From Owenia fusiformis (Eukaryota > Annelida > Polychaeta > Sabellida > Oweniidae): a stretch of 64,000 nucleotides of DNA. Location: positions 26,512,740 through 26,576,739 of the forward strand of contig CAIIXF020000009.1 in the NCBI GenBank assembly GCA_903813345.2, written 5' to 3'. This document shows, one piece after another, positions 33,801 through 44,844 of the stretch (position 1 is the first letter of the stretch; every line of letters starts with the position of its first letter). The notes under the pieces were generated by a model. That model saw only the letters and a program-made list of their open reading frames with translations, searched no databases and was not told the DNA's origin. The position numbers and the translations under genes were made by a program.

Positions 33801-34942
33801 TAAAGCCCAAAATTCACAACTAACAGACTCTTTGTGAGTAAAACACCTTTGGAAAAATGTAACACTTAATTAATGTAGTATCAGGAGGATAAAGGGATCT
33901 ACGATGGCCCATAACAACAATACTGCATGTATTAATTAAATACTAAAGACATTTTTCAAAATGGGTTTAAAAGTTCACATTCGATCTGTCTGTAGTCTTT
34001 GTTTCAGCCTTGATGAAAAATCTAAATATATTTTGTTTTGTTACAAAAATCAACATTAAAACAATACCAGTCATTTTAGGAAACTCAATATCTTCAATGT
34101 TTGAAAATATGAACTGAAATAACAATCCATTAAAAAAATGAACTAACACACAAATGAATGTCTAACACCTCCATTATCTATATTCCATTTTCTAAACACG
34201 AGTCCAGTTAAATGTTTGAGTTTTGGTTTAAACATATCAAAACTACAGAAATCAGTATATGAATATGACTCATGATCAAATGTGATTGATTTTCCCTTTT
34301 ACACATATTTCATCATTCTTTCTTTTAGAAAATGACTCTCCATGTTGCTCAAAGTAACCGCGCAATATCTCTTTACCAAAGACAAGGCTATCATATTGCC
34401 AAAGACATTGATGGATGCTGTTGTGTATGGTGTATAGTTGGTATAAGGGTAAGAATCATGTTTTCCAATTATGGATCATTATTCATGGTCATGTGACCTT
34501 ATTTAACCAATCATAGTACACTATTCCTGGCCATGTGATCTCTGTATTTATTGCGCAGTGGAGCAATGTTTGGAATATTTGTATCTAGCCTTTGTAGTAG
34601 TTACTTACTGTACTTTACTATTACCACTGATCTCATTTAAAACGGTTTCATGTTTGAAATATTCACATTCCCATTTTTGTGGACGTCGTTCGGCGGTCGG
34701 CGTCTGTAATTCATAACACATCGTAGATCTTTTGTGGGATATATTTGAGATCGTAATGAATATATTGAACGGTCAGTTGTACATGTTGCCTGCAATTTTG
34801 TCACCCCCTGTAGTTCTGATTCTGTATTTAACAGGCTAAAATAGTTAGCTAGTACTGCTAAATGTATGAACTTTATTGTTTAATATAGTCATTGTCATAT
34901 TTTGCTTTTCAGAAATGGTACACGATGTCTAAGATGATATAG
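30791..34942 (+). CDS. GNAT-family N-acetyltransferase (whole gene, 7 coding exons)
   Basis: The product is an acetyl-CoA-dependent acyltransferase of the GNAT fold with unknown substrate. Exons are 30791-30820, 32255-32508, 32699-32827, 33323-33399 (or 33340-33399), 33615-33771, 34329-34448 and 34913-34942. The N-terminal ~70 residues are low-complexity and acidic. The fold starts near IIRTSSDT...VVRAMEEDDADFA and continues with IFIAEYKNKRAGMLFLKFHG (beta strands). The acetyl-CoA pyrophosphate loop follows in CICVDKEHRGKGIGKILMERAE, where R-G-K-G-I-G is the motif A signature. TLHVAQSNRAISLYQRQGY is the typical C-terminal GNAT motif (N..A..LY...GY). An unusual Cys cluster, GCCCVWC, lies near the end, and the protein closes with KWYTMSKMI. 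The fourth exon has two candidate acceptors: one gives a plausible peptide but breaks frame by one base, the other keeps frame (259 aa). I do not recognise a named orthologue. Confidence 0.88.
30926..32140. mobile_element. ATGTCACCAC-family element in the GNAT first intron
   Basis: Bounded by TATCACCACCGAAGAGTGGTGA and by the hairpin ATGTCACCAC-TTTTTG-GTGGTGACAT (32115-32140). A further ATGTCACCACC lies at about 31645. Between 31740 and 31990 there is a ~125-bp direct repeat (about two copies) with GACCTTGAAAAGGT-type blocks. The CGCCAACCGCCG core is near 32060. Confidence 0.5.
32255..32508 (+). CDS. GNAT gene, second coding exon
   Basis: This exon encodes residues 11-94: a disordered, Thr/Ser/Asp-rich N-terminal region followed by the first GNAT strand and helix (VVRAMEEDDADFAGRM). 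The acceptor is TACATTGCAG and the donor GTAAAT. Confidence 0.85.
32699..32827 (+). CDS. GNAT gene, third coding exon
   Basis: This exon encodes residues 95-137, including CRIFIAEYKNKRAGML, the beta2-beta3 hairpin typical of GNAT proteins. The acceptor is TTTTTCCAG and the donor GTGAGT, leaving two bases of the next codon. Confidence 0.85.
33323..33399 (+). CDS. GNAT gene, fourth coding exon (boundary and frame uncertain)
   Basis: From the acceptor TTATTATCAG at 33322 the peptide reads KGKYFSEEGVHRRVTSMIDL and ends AHM, which looks like genuine GNAT beta4-region sequence. However, it ends one base out of phase with the next exon. The stronger acceptor TATTTTTCAG at 33339 (exon 33340-33399) keeps the reading frame but encodes an unlikely peptide, GRSSSTCDLYDRLG. 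The donor is GTAAGT in both cases. Confidence 0.55.
33615..33771 (+). CDS. GNAT gene, fifth coding exon (acetyl-CoA loop)
   Basis: This exon encodes MLWYICLENAASIDPVECY, then CICVDKEHRGKGIGKILMERAE, the acetyl-CoA-binding motif A. The acceptor is CCATTTCAG. The donor GTAAGT follows a complete Ser codon. Confidence 0.9.
34329..34448 (+). CDS. GNAT gene, sixth coding exon (motif B and Cys cluster)
   Basis: This exon encodes KMTLHVAQSNRAISLYQRQG followed by the GCCCVWC cluster. It is 120 nt, phase 0 at both ends. The acceptor is TTCTTTTAG and the donor GTAAGA. Confidence 0.9.
34913..34942 (+). CDS. GNAT gene, last coding exon
   Basis: This exon encodes KWYTMSKMI and TAG after the acceptor TTGCTTTTCAG. 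No clear AATAAA follows within 200 bp; a candidate AAAATAAA lies near 35185. Confidence 0.85.
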   Translation, partial: KWYTMSKMI

Positions 34943-35489
34943 GGTATTAGGTAGTTGACAACTTGCAATGTATGAACTTAGACAATGCAAGGGGTAATAA
35001 TTTTGAACATTACAGCAATATACTGATAAAGAAATATTGGTATACTTTACGAACATCATGAAGAGTAATTCACTCCAATGAATATCCCAAATTCGTCATA
35101 TTTGAGGTGAAGGCCAAAATGTGTTACAAAACAAAGAAGATGGACCTTGAAAGAGTTCAGCCAGCCACATGGAAAACAAGCCCTAAAATAAATAGAATCA
35201 CTTATACAGTAGTCAATAAAATTGTCTTGGAGAAGTGCTTTATAGCCTAAAATTACTGGACAATTTGAAAATCCTAATTTCAAAATATGTAAATGCTACT
35301 GGGATATACTTGGATATGCATGTATATATTTATCCCATACTTGGATATGCATGTGTAAGGTATATAAAGCAGGTTTTGGTGGAAATGGTGGACAGGAGGT
35401 AACTGAACATCTGGGCTAACTGGGCTTTGTTGAAAATATTTAAACATTTTATAAGTTTTACCATTATTTATAGAAGCAACAAGTTGCTT

Positions 35490-36299
35490 ACCCCCCTATC
35501 ACACCAAACTAGTTCTTACCCGTTCTTGCCAGTCCTACGAAAACGTCGTAAAACGGGCTCAATCTGGCTGTGGTCGGGAAATATGTCTGAAATAATTAGC
35601 TTCTTCGTTCTTAAACAGTCTTCAATACGTCCATCTCGTTCGCAGTTCGTTCAGGTCGCACTACGTCGGTGTGCAACGTAGTAGAACGCGTCCCTTAGTC
35701 TAGAAGGTCAACATGACCTGATTACAGAACGGTATGGTCGCCATCGAACTTTGAATCGATTCAAAATTCCAAAATCACATTCCCGTCTGAGAACGATCAT
35801 AAAGTTCGTAAATAGACCTTAGAAAGTTTCAGCTACGATCATTCCGTTCGCACACAGTTTAAAACCAGTTTTGAAGAACGCAGTGGCAACTTGTTTGGTG
35901 TGATAGCTATATTTTTGCTAACACGTTCATAAGCAGTGTTAAACACGTTCTTAATCAGTTTAAATCAGTTTGCAATTAGTTCTACCTCGTTCTCAACACG
36001 TCCTCAGACAGTTCAACTCGTTGTTAAAACGTCCCTAGTAGGATTGAAGTACGACGGTTCCGTTCGTAGTACGTCCAGCTCGTCGTTAGTACGTTGTCAC
36101 TCGTTCTAATTGTAGAACGTGACGACCACGAGAACATTTTGAGCATTGTCTAAGTTCTAGAGGACCTACCCGTTCGAGTACGTTCGATGAAGTTTGTAAA
36201 TAGATCCCAAACGGTTCTTAGTAGGTCCAGTCCGTTTGTACACAGTTGAAGCCCGTTTTCGAGAACGTAGTGAGAACTAGTTTGGTGTGATAGTAGGGT
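35490..36299. mobile_element. ~800-bp TIR element with short-period internal motif array
   Basis: Perfect 21-bp TIRs lie at 35496-35516 (CTATCACACCAAACTAG...) and 36273-36293. A third, internal copy of the 3' end (TTGTTTGGTGTGATAG, near 35892-35907) sits about 385 bp before the outer one, so the element is two fused units or has a duplicated end. The interior is packed with GTTC/GTCC words about 10-11 bp apart. No ORF of note is present. Confidence 0.8.
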
Positions 36300-37618
36300 T
36301 AGCATATATGTATTCAAATTATTTTTGCAGTACACATATAATTTTTCAAAAAATAACTATATAAAACATCTGTGTGTTGTTTTGTCCTTCTCCGATCACA
36401 TCTCGAACACAGTGTCATATCGGTGCTTTTAATGTATAGTTTTAGTTTATTTATTTATTTATAGTGGTCAGTCTTACATTTCAATTATAAAATATAAAAA
36501 ATGAATTACAATTTTACCCAGCCCACCTTGGGCTTATTAACCACTGTATAGTCATTATGGCCGAGAAGTAAGAAGATATGCCTTCAAACAAATATTTATA
36601 TCTGTTATACAGTATCTGTATCTATAAATAAAAAAGCTTCTTGATAGTACTCTACCAACTCCATTATGACATCTTTTCCCCATCGCGAATGTAAATACTG
36701 TATTTATTAAAACCAATGATTGTTATCAAGGTAGACATCTTTTGATGACATATTTAGGAATTGATATTGCAATCTGCTAACCACTACTTGCGTGTTTTGG
36801 ACAACTTTATTCAACGATATGTCAGTGCCTTGGTGGCCGTCTTCAACTTTCCATTTAAATGATCTTGGAATAATACATAAAAATTAAAAATGACACAGCC
36901 AGAAAGAATCATGTGCCCATTTGTATTTGTGCGAACTTGATCGAGAGAATATGATGTTCGTTAGTTAAACAATCGATCCATTGATATTTTAAATAGAATT
37001 TGTTCATATCATAAAAATTGTATTAAATTGTATCAGATTAGAGATTTATAAGATACGGCCATCGGTCTTTCCCCTCTCATCCTACCATCTTAACCCCTCA
37101 TCGTTATCAATGTCGACTACAGGTACCTCTACATTTCGCGTAAACCCTCCCAACTTATTATTCACCTTTCCTTCATATAGCCCTAATTATCTCCCCTTAT
37201 TTGTTCCCGCGCGATATATTTAATTTCCACTATTCCTGTCAATATCTCCAGAACTTGTTCCTTCCCCATCTCACATCTCATTCTCCCCGTCTCACCCATT
37301 TTTTCATTTCCATTTTAACTCGCAGACCTAAAACTTGATATGAACCATGTTATCCCTGGCCTACCCTCATTACTTCCACCTTGTAGTCAGATAACCATAT
37401 GCACCTAGAAATAGAGGTTCGTCGGAGTTCTCCTATAGGGGACCTGTCCAACTGTCACATACACCATGTAGTGACATTTAACCAAGAGGTCATGGTTGCC
37501 ATTTAATCATGATTGATCATTCAATAATTACTTTGACGAGTCTTTACTTTACAGATATCTACGACACAGAGATTGTATCAATTAGAATCGTTCAAGCAAA
37601 AGTCAACTTTTTATCATA

Positions 37619-37678
37619 TTTGCATTAATGATCAAACATTTCGATCGAATGCAAAATGTGTTTGATCATTAATGCAAA
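37619..37678. repeat. perfect 20-bp inverted repeat with 20-nt loop
   Basis: Arms 37619-37638 and 37659-37678 are perfectly complementary (TTTGCATTAATG...). The loop contains CGATCGAATG and is itself nearly palindromic. Confidence 0.9.
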
Positions 37679-38204
37679 ATAAACATTTGTTCAAATCACG
37701 GTAACCCTAGAACCTAGTAGGGTCTGCATTTAGATAACTAAATAATCCGATCCAAGACCAGTCTATCGATTTCAAAATCCATTTATTATGAATACAAACA
37801 CTCTTTAAAGCCAATCAGGCACACTTATAAATGATCTTATCAATAGAACAAATGGCCAAAGAAAACTTAGGATATTTAGTAATCATTATTTCCAATTTTG
37901 AAACAAAGACATAATAATCAAGTTCAATCTAAATGGTTAATTATCTAGATTGATAACGATATGATTTATGCTATGGACGTGGATATGGTTTATGCTTTGA
38001 AGGTGGATATAGTTTATGCTATGGAGGTGGATATGCGATTATCAACTATGTTCGTATTCATTTGTGATTGTGATATGATGTATATTTCGCACACAGACAC
38101 TGGTGTGAAAACGCCTAATACTTCCTATTGTCCGTTTTAGCTCATAGCCATATACCTGTATCATGGTATATATATCATATGACTCGCTGGTATATATAAG
38201 GGTT

Positions 38205-38341
38205 ATGTACCGGGAGATTTTGGATATGGGGTTTATCCAGAGGGAGATATGCATATCTACCCGAGGGACCGTAGGGACCGAAGGTAGATGTGCATATCTC
38301 ACAAGGGATGAGCCCCATATCCAAACCGACCGTACATAACT
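38205..38341. repeat. ~57-bp imperfect inverted repeat
   Basis: The arm 38205-38263 (GGTTATGTACCGG...GATATGCATATCTAC) pairs with 38284-38341 (GTAGATGTGCATATCTC...CCGTACATAAC) around a short spacer rich in GGGACCG. Confidence 0.8.
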
Positions 38342-38345
38342 GCTT

Positions 38346-38637
38346 TATCCTATACCAAGTAGAGTTTTCAGGGGCATTTGGCCATTTCAATAGTACAAGG
38401 TGTAAAAATAAACATATCGTTCATATACAAAGTCATTTTATTGCATTTCCACTACTTACCGGAAGCGGGAAGATATGCACCGAAGCGGGAAGATATGCAC
38501 CGAAGCGGGAATATATGCACCGAAGCGGGAGATATGGCGGGAGATATGGAGGTTCTGGATATGGAAACCTGAAAATCAGGATACGGGATATATCTTACCA
38601 ACTTATCTCCCTAAAACTCTGCTTGGCATAGGATAAA
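38346..38637. mobile_element. foldback element with an internal 19-bp tandem repeat
   Basis: Outer arms TATCCTATACCAAGTAGAG (from 38347) and CTCTGCTTGGCATAGGATA (to 38635) are inverted. Inside, a 19-bp unit CGAAGCGGGAAGATATGCAC is repeated about four times (38460-38535). The ORFs crossing it are repeat by-products. Confidence 0.65.
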
Positions 38638-41216
38638 TATATTTATAGAGGGGTTATTTACTGTGAGGTGAATATGGGTTTTATTCCGCAGGACCAAATG
38701 GCAGTTCCCGAGGGCTCGGAGGAAACCGAGATCAAATTTTTAATTTTTTAGGAGTTACAAATAGGGAAAGGGACTGAATTCAAAAACACAGAAAATAATG
38801 GTAAAAGAATCGGTTTTCATAAGGTGTAAATAATACACAGGGTAACCATTTTCCCGTGTCTAGATAGAGTAAGGGCACATCTAAGAGGGACATGTAAGGT
38901 GTCCAAATTTATTAGGTTGCCCCCCTTCCGTGCCCTGGCATCATATGGACACAGAGAATAATTTTATTTATTTATACAAAGAATACATTAAAACAAGTGC
39001 ACATGTGCTTGTGGCTGGGCATCAGCATTATCAGCCACGTTATATGATGAAAATCATTTAACAGTATTCATTCAGACATTAAAATAGGGTTTTATTTGTG
39101 GAGGGTTAAGAAGAATTGGTTTCACCAGTGAAATGGCACCCTTTATTCTTGGAGCAAAGATAGATAGCTTTTTCAAAAATGCCACTAAAATATTCGTTAC
39201 ATGTGAAAGTCGCCTACAAACATTCAGACAGCGAGGTCACGTTCAACTTCGATTTAATCGAAATGGACAGCTTGAAGGAAAACAGTTCCGTAATGTCAAA
39301 TCATTTTGACATAAAGATACGAATATTCAACTGAAGCATGACAAGATTCAACAGCATTTTTGTTTGTGATAAATGTATTGGATCATCAAATATGCCTCCA
39401 TTCTTTACAATCCAAGTGTGCAGATGCTATACCAAAGTATATCAACCTCACAGTTGTTCACCTGACTAAATGCCTCGGCTCTAAAGCGCCTTGTATCCAA
39501 ACGAAAGAATCTATGTCACAGTTCAATAGTCGATGATTGCCTTAGGCATTAAGCAAACAAAATTGTCAGAAAAGATAGTGTAGTTCATAGATCACATTCG
39601 GTTTCGGACTCAAATTTAAGTCCCGATGGATCCTAAATCCCTCTCCCTTAACAATTTCCCTATATCTGCATGTCAAATCAATCTCAAATGAAGCCTTGGC
39701 TTATCGTCCTACATGATCTTGGTATTAGATTCAGAGTTCTTGCTCCATGTTTCGAATGTAAAAGGCAAAGTATTGTAAGTGAACGCTGGGCAGGCCTTAC
39801 AAGAGTTAAAACTTATAAACTTCACCTCGTCTTATATTTCTCACTAAACACAGAAGGTTATAAGTCAGAGATATAATATAAAATTTACTAAACAATTTTT
39901 CGCTTAACTGTGTAATTCATAGATAAGTGGACTTTGTGCAGATCATTTTTATGTCACAACCACAAGTGGTTACATCACAATGGTCATATATCGATTTACC
40001 CTCCAACTTTTTTTGTGGACGGTGCTCGGCGGTTTGTGTCGGCGGTCGACTGTCGACGTCTGTAACAAATGGCAGGTCAGGTGGAAACATTTTGCATGTT
40101 ATTAGTAATGACTTCTTTTATTAATGTTTTGAGGCCATTGGGTGTTTGACCTTTTTCCTAAATGATCGAAAAGTACCATTTAATTTCTGCTTAACTTGAC
40201 AAACCATCTTCAATGTTACTCTATATTTTATTGTCAATCTGCAAAAGTGACGCTTTGGGATCAATAAGCTAAGATGACTGATGATGCTTGGCAGCCATAA
40301 GCTTCTTTATCCCCTTTTATACCCGTCGTCAACCCAGTGATCCAACAAATACACAAAATTTCTTGTAATGTTCACACTTTAAGTCTTGGATCTGTAAACC
40401 TGTCTACGTACTTGTTACTGACGCATGTTTCAATGTTTCTAGTACCATGTTGTGATTAAAGCAAGTACTGTATCCATAACCTGTACATGTGCTTGATGGT
40501 GGTTATGACTTCAATTGGTGTAATTTTTTGTGTTGTGTCAGTCTTTAGGAGCAATATCTGGATATGATTATCATTCATATTTTGCTTATTCATAACCTGG
40601 AAACGTCTCCCAAAAGGAAAGCTTTAGATTTACTATTCCTCGGGGACGCATTCTCCTCAAACAACATATGCAGATCTAAGAAACGAAGCCGAATTGTGTT
40701 TGATAATTTTGCTCATAATTTCCACCTTCGTATCAGTTTTGCTAATGAATATAATTCGGGCTATAGCAATTTGTACTATCCGATATTCATCTTCACCAAT
40801 TATTCTGGTCCAAATCGTAGTAGCATTAATTATTGACTTTTCCTGGCCTTTGACCGTTGATTAGTGCCTAAATCCCATCAGATAGCATTTGACCATTCGA
40901 TCGTTTTGCATTCAACTTTGTCTCTGGTAACAAATAAACAATGTTTTTCACTTTACTTACCAGACACCTTGGATAAAACTGTACTTATGATCAGAAGATA
41001 GTGAAAACTCGATTATTTATGGTGTTTTCGGGGCTATTTCCAGGTGCACCACGCGACTGACAGAGAAATAACAAATAGAAACATGTTTTCCTATAAAGTA
41101 TGTGTACCATTTGTTTTTTTATAAACATTACACAAAGTATGTAAATAGGGTGCCTCAAAAATGGAAATGCTCTAAAAAATCTTCGAACTGCACCTTCGAC
41201 CTTCAACCTTCAACTT

Positions 41217-41900
41217 ATTGGGTGTTCAGAAATTCTTGAAATTCTTGATGTTATAAAAATCCTTTGACCTTCTGAGTTCTAAGTAGTTGAGATTCATAAG
41301 TTTTATACTCACAGTGATGTATGTAGTAAATGATGTGTTCCAGGAGAGGTGAAAACAGCCAAATAATCTTTATTGATCATTTTTTGCCTCCTTCATTGAA
41401 GAGTACAAAAAATGCACAAGGGCAATGGGGGGGGGGGGGGGGGGGTATGCGCAAAGTTCCGTTTTTGGTTCGGTTTTACTGCGCATGAACATTAAATCCA
41501 TAAAATTTTATTTGTTTAAATTATTAAAATGCATACGCCATTTATAACTGCAATAAGAACATATGATTTGAGATACTGGTATTACTTACGTTTATGAGTT
41601 TCACACAAGTCTCTCCCCATATTGACCTTAAGTTGCGGGAATTTTTTATTTGGTATAAAAACAAAAGGGACATGATTGTATGTATCCAACTGAACAAAAG
41701 TGTCATGACAGTATATCTTTGGCCCAACCGAAAACAGAACAGAAAAGCAATTTGAATCATGGGAATGAAATACCTCCATTCATGTGCATGCTAAAAATTC
41801 GAACCAAAAATGCAACCTCGTGCAGAATGCCCCCCGTGCTCCTCGAGATCGGCAAGAAATTGCTCCTATTAGATCTTACTGTTCTTTTTGGACACCCAAT
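41217..41900. mobile_element. ~684-bp ATTGGGTGT-type TIR element
   Basis: Ends ATTGGGTGTTCAGAA (41217-41231) and TTTTGGACACCCAAT (41886-41900) are inverted with few mismatches. It resembles the TCGGGTGTCC element at 13320. It contains a long G tract near 41428-41445. Confidence 0.55.
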
Positions 41901-44675
41901 AGGTCGAATGTTTTCTCTTTGAACTTTGAATCTGAATTTCTCTTTGAATTAAGTTGTTCTACCTGACTGTAGATCTCTTGGCTTGGGATAAGGATAAACA
42001 TTGTTCTTCAAGCTAAGTAGCCCGAGAGAAAAAGTCTGTGCGGGGTGTCAAGAGAGGCCCTCACAATGCCTTTATACAGAGATCCATCCTTGGCCCAAGG
42101 GTATTCCACTCCATAACTGTTGTACGAGTATAGTGGTGAAGCCCGATCTTGAAGGATGACAGGAATCAGACGTTCAAGATCGCGTGCTCCTTGTTATGTG
42201 TGGAGGGGTTCAATCTTATTGAAACCATTACGTTCTCATTTGGTCATCATCTAACATCAGCCAGCATCAGAAGAGAAATTCAAAACATTCCATCTAAAAC
42301 ATAATCAAAAGTGATGAACAAAATACATGTAACAGTAAGGATGTCTGGAAATATTGATTTGTTTATCTTTGCTATTGATATATATACTTTTGGGTACATT
42401 TTAAAGACAACTTGTATGTAGTATGTGATATGGAGGAGGGGTGTCCACTAGTGGCGGGTGATCAGCAGTAGAGAGAGGTGTTCACCAAGACAGGTTTTAC
42501 TTCATAATCCTAGGATTTAGTTACTCCATTTTTGATTTGCTCTGTGAACATTCTGTTTTGCCTATGGGGTCGGGGACACAAACTAAGAACGTACTTTATT
42601 CAGGAAGATATATGCTGTGAGTTTCCTTATATGATGTTTATATCATAAACCGTGTAACAAAGAAAACAAAAAACTTATATTGAGGTCAGTATAACCTCTA
42701 ACGAAATAAAAATAATATCAAAAAAAATATGACTAAATTATCCGGAAATATCATAATGGCCTATCTATTGTAATTATATACGTGTATTGAAATGGAAATA
42801 TGTTTCTACGCATCTGCAATATAAGAGTAGTAGGCGGACAATGTATCTTTGGAGTTGCGTTTCTATGGTGTTTTCTTTTTTAATTTAGGATGAATTGTTT
42901 TTATAATGGTCTATCATTTAAACATTGATTTGTTTTGTTTTCAATATGTTGTCATTTGTGCTCTCCTGTTATGAAATTAACAGCCATACAAAATAATACT
43001 TGAATAAGTAATGTTAAAAGTCTATCCATGTTGAAAAATTACAAGTGACTATGTCTTATTATATAAATGTCTATGAAATACACAACGGAGGGATGTTGTG
43101 CTTTTACAGCTGGCATTAGAAGTCCTCGTGAAATTGAAATTCTTCGCAAAACGTACATTTCCCTTGATATCCCGAGTGCGATGCGGCAAGAATGGCAAGT
43201 AGAGCGCATCAGAACTTCGCAATGCTCAAATGATACATTCCAGCGTTCATTTCACGCACATTTTAATCGAGAGTCGTGGAACAGCAAGTACCATTTGATG
43301 GCTAAGTGTGATCAATAATATTCATGAAGGAGAGGATGCCGGCTGAATTAGCGTCAGTAGCCGTCTGTTCGTCTCAAGCAGTGGACTGCTTTTCTTAATA
43401 ACCCAAAAAGGTGAATTATAACAAGGCTTAACGGATGACATGGTATTTGGCAATCATCGTGAAGGAATCAAAATGAAGAGCTGAAACATGAACCGCCAAA
43501 AGAATGCAAATATTACGAAGTCAAGAGCAGGTAATTACCTTTTATGATATTTTTGATTTTTAATTTGATTTTTACATCTTGTTGCATTATCTGGTTGTAT
43601 AAACATGTGTGTTGGGATAACCGATCGGGAACATTTATCAATAAATTTGCCGATCTATATATGGTAATCCTAAATTGTTTAATAACCTGTATTAGCATAG
43701 CATTCTAAGTTGTAGATAGCATCTGCAGAGAATATCACCAGCTGTTAAACATTGTCAGAATAAAATTCTATTACAATCTGATACACTGACTGACGTTTGA
43801 TATGGAAGGCTGAATGTTTTAACCAATTATTCAATTCTGTAAAAGTGTGTCGTCTCTTAATTGAGTTTATAGAAACGTGGACTGTCCCTTAAGGATTCCA
43901 GCATGGAATGCAATAATTGAGATGTCTAAGTTGGTTACATCTTGGCGAGCCGTAGCAAATGATTTAATGTTGCTCACAAAAATGGCTTATCTACAATATT
44001 TAGCGCCATTGTATCTTACCCCAAATGAAATTGGAACTTGCATAGTGCCGTCTGATAACTTACTAACCATATGTGGTATCTGAACTCACGGTATCCGAGC
44101 AGCTGGATATCATTTTTAGATTTTCACGTGGTCTTTTACATTTGCGATCACGAGGCCAGACGCACAAAACGTAATTTAGCCCCAGTCTCTTGGAATACAT
44201 TGTACATGTTGATATGTTTTGAGAGAGGACATGAGAGGCGTATGATCATGAAAAGCTTAACAAATAATTTGACCAGTACTGAATCTAATATATTATTCCC
44301 TAAAGTCCACAATTATGCATTATCAGTGTTAATTTCATATTGAATATACATGTAGGCCTATTTGAGCATTAATTCTAGATTTATCATACTGCGGGATAAA
44401 AGGACATTGTAAGAGGACATTTCCAATATAACATATTATATACTTAACAAGAGTAACTTCGAATTCTAAGTCCAAATTGATTTAGGATATCATCTATTCA
44501 ATTTGTAAAGTAACAATACTTCAATCAAGCATGTATCTACAATCAAATTTTGTAGAATAGGGGCGACGTCATCGACGTCATAATTTTCATATTCCTATAA
44601 ACACATGAAATCTACTTTGAGATTGTTAAGATCTGATTACCAGAAACATTTCAAAATAAAATGTAATACAGGGCC

Positions 44676-44844
44676 CAGGCCTGTAGCCAGGGGGGTTCAA
44701 TGGATTCGGGCGAACCCCCCCCCCCTGCCAAAAATTCTTTCAAAATCATGCAGTTTTTCACCATGCTGAGTACTTTTTAAGTGAATCCCCCTTGGGATTT
44801 TTCAAAAAGTGAACCCCCCTTGGCAAATCCCGTCTACGGGCCTG
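44676..44844. mobile_element. 169-bp CAGGCCCGTAGCC-type TIR element
   Basis: CAGGCCTGTAGCCAGG...CGTCTACGGGCCTG. Its interior (AAATCATGCAGTTTTTCACC and so on) is the reverse complement of the 23616-23822 copy. Confidence 0.75.

Noticed and set aside
38290-38631. 113-codon open frame with repeated APKREYMHRSG-type blocks
   Set aside because: It is translated foldback and 19-bp tandem repeat; two frames are open for the same reason.
44071-44343. 90-codon open frame
   Set aside because: No motif and no splice support; composition fits chance translation.
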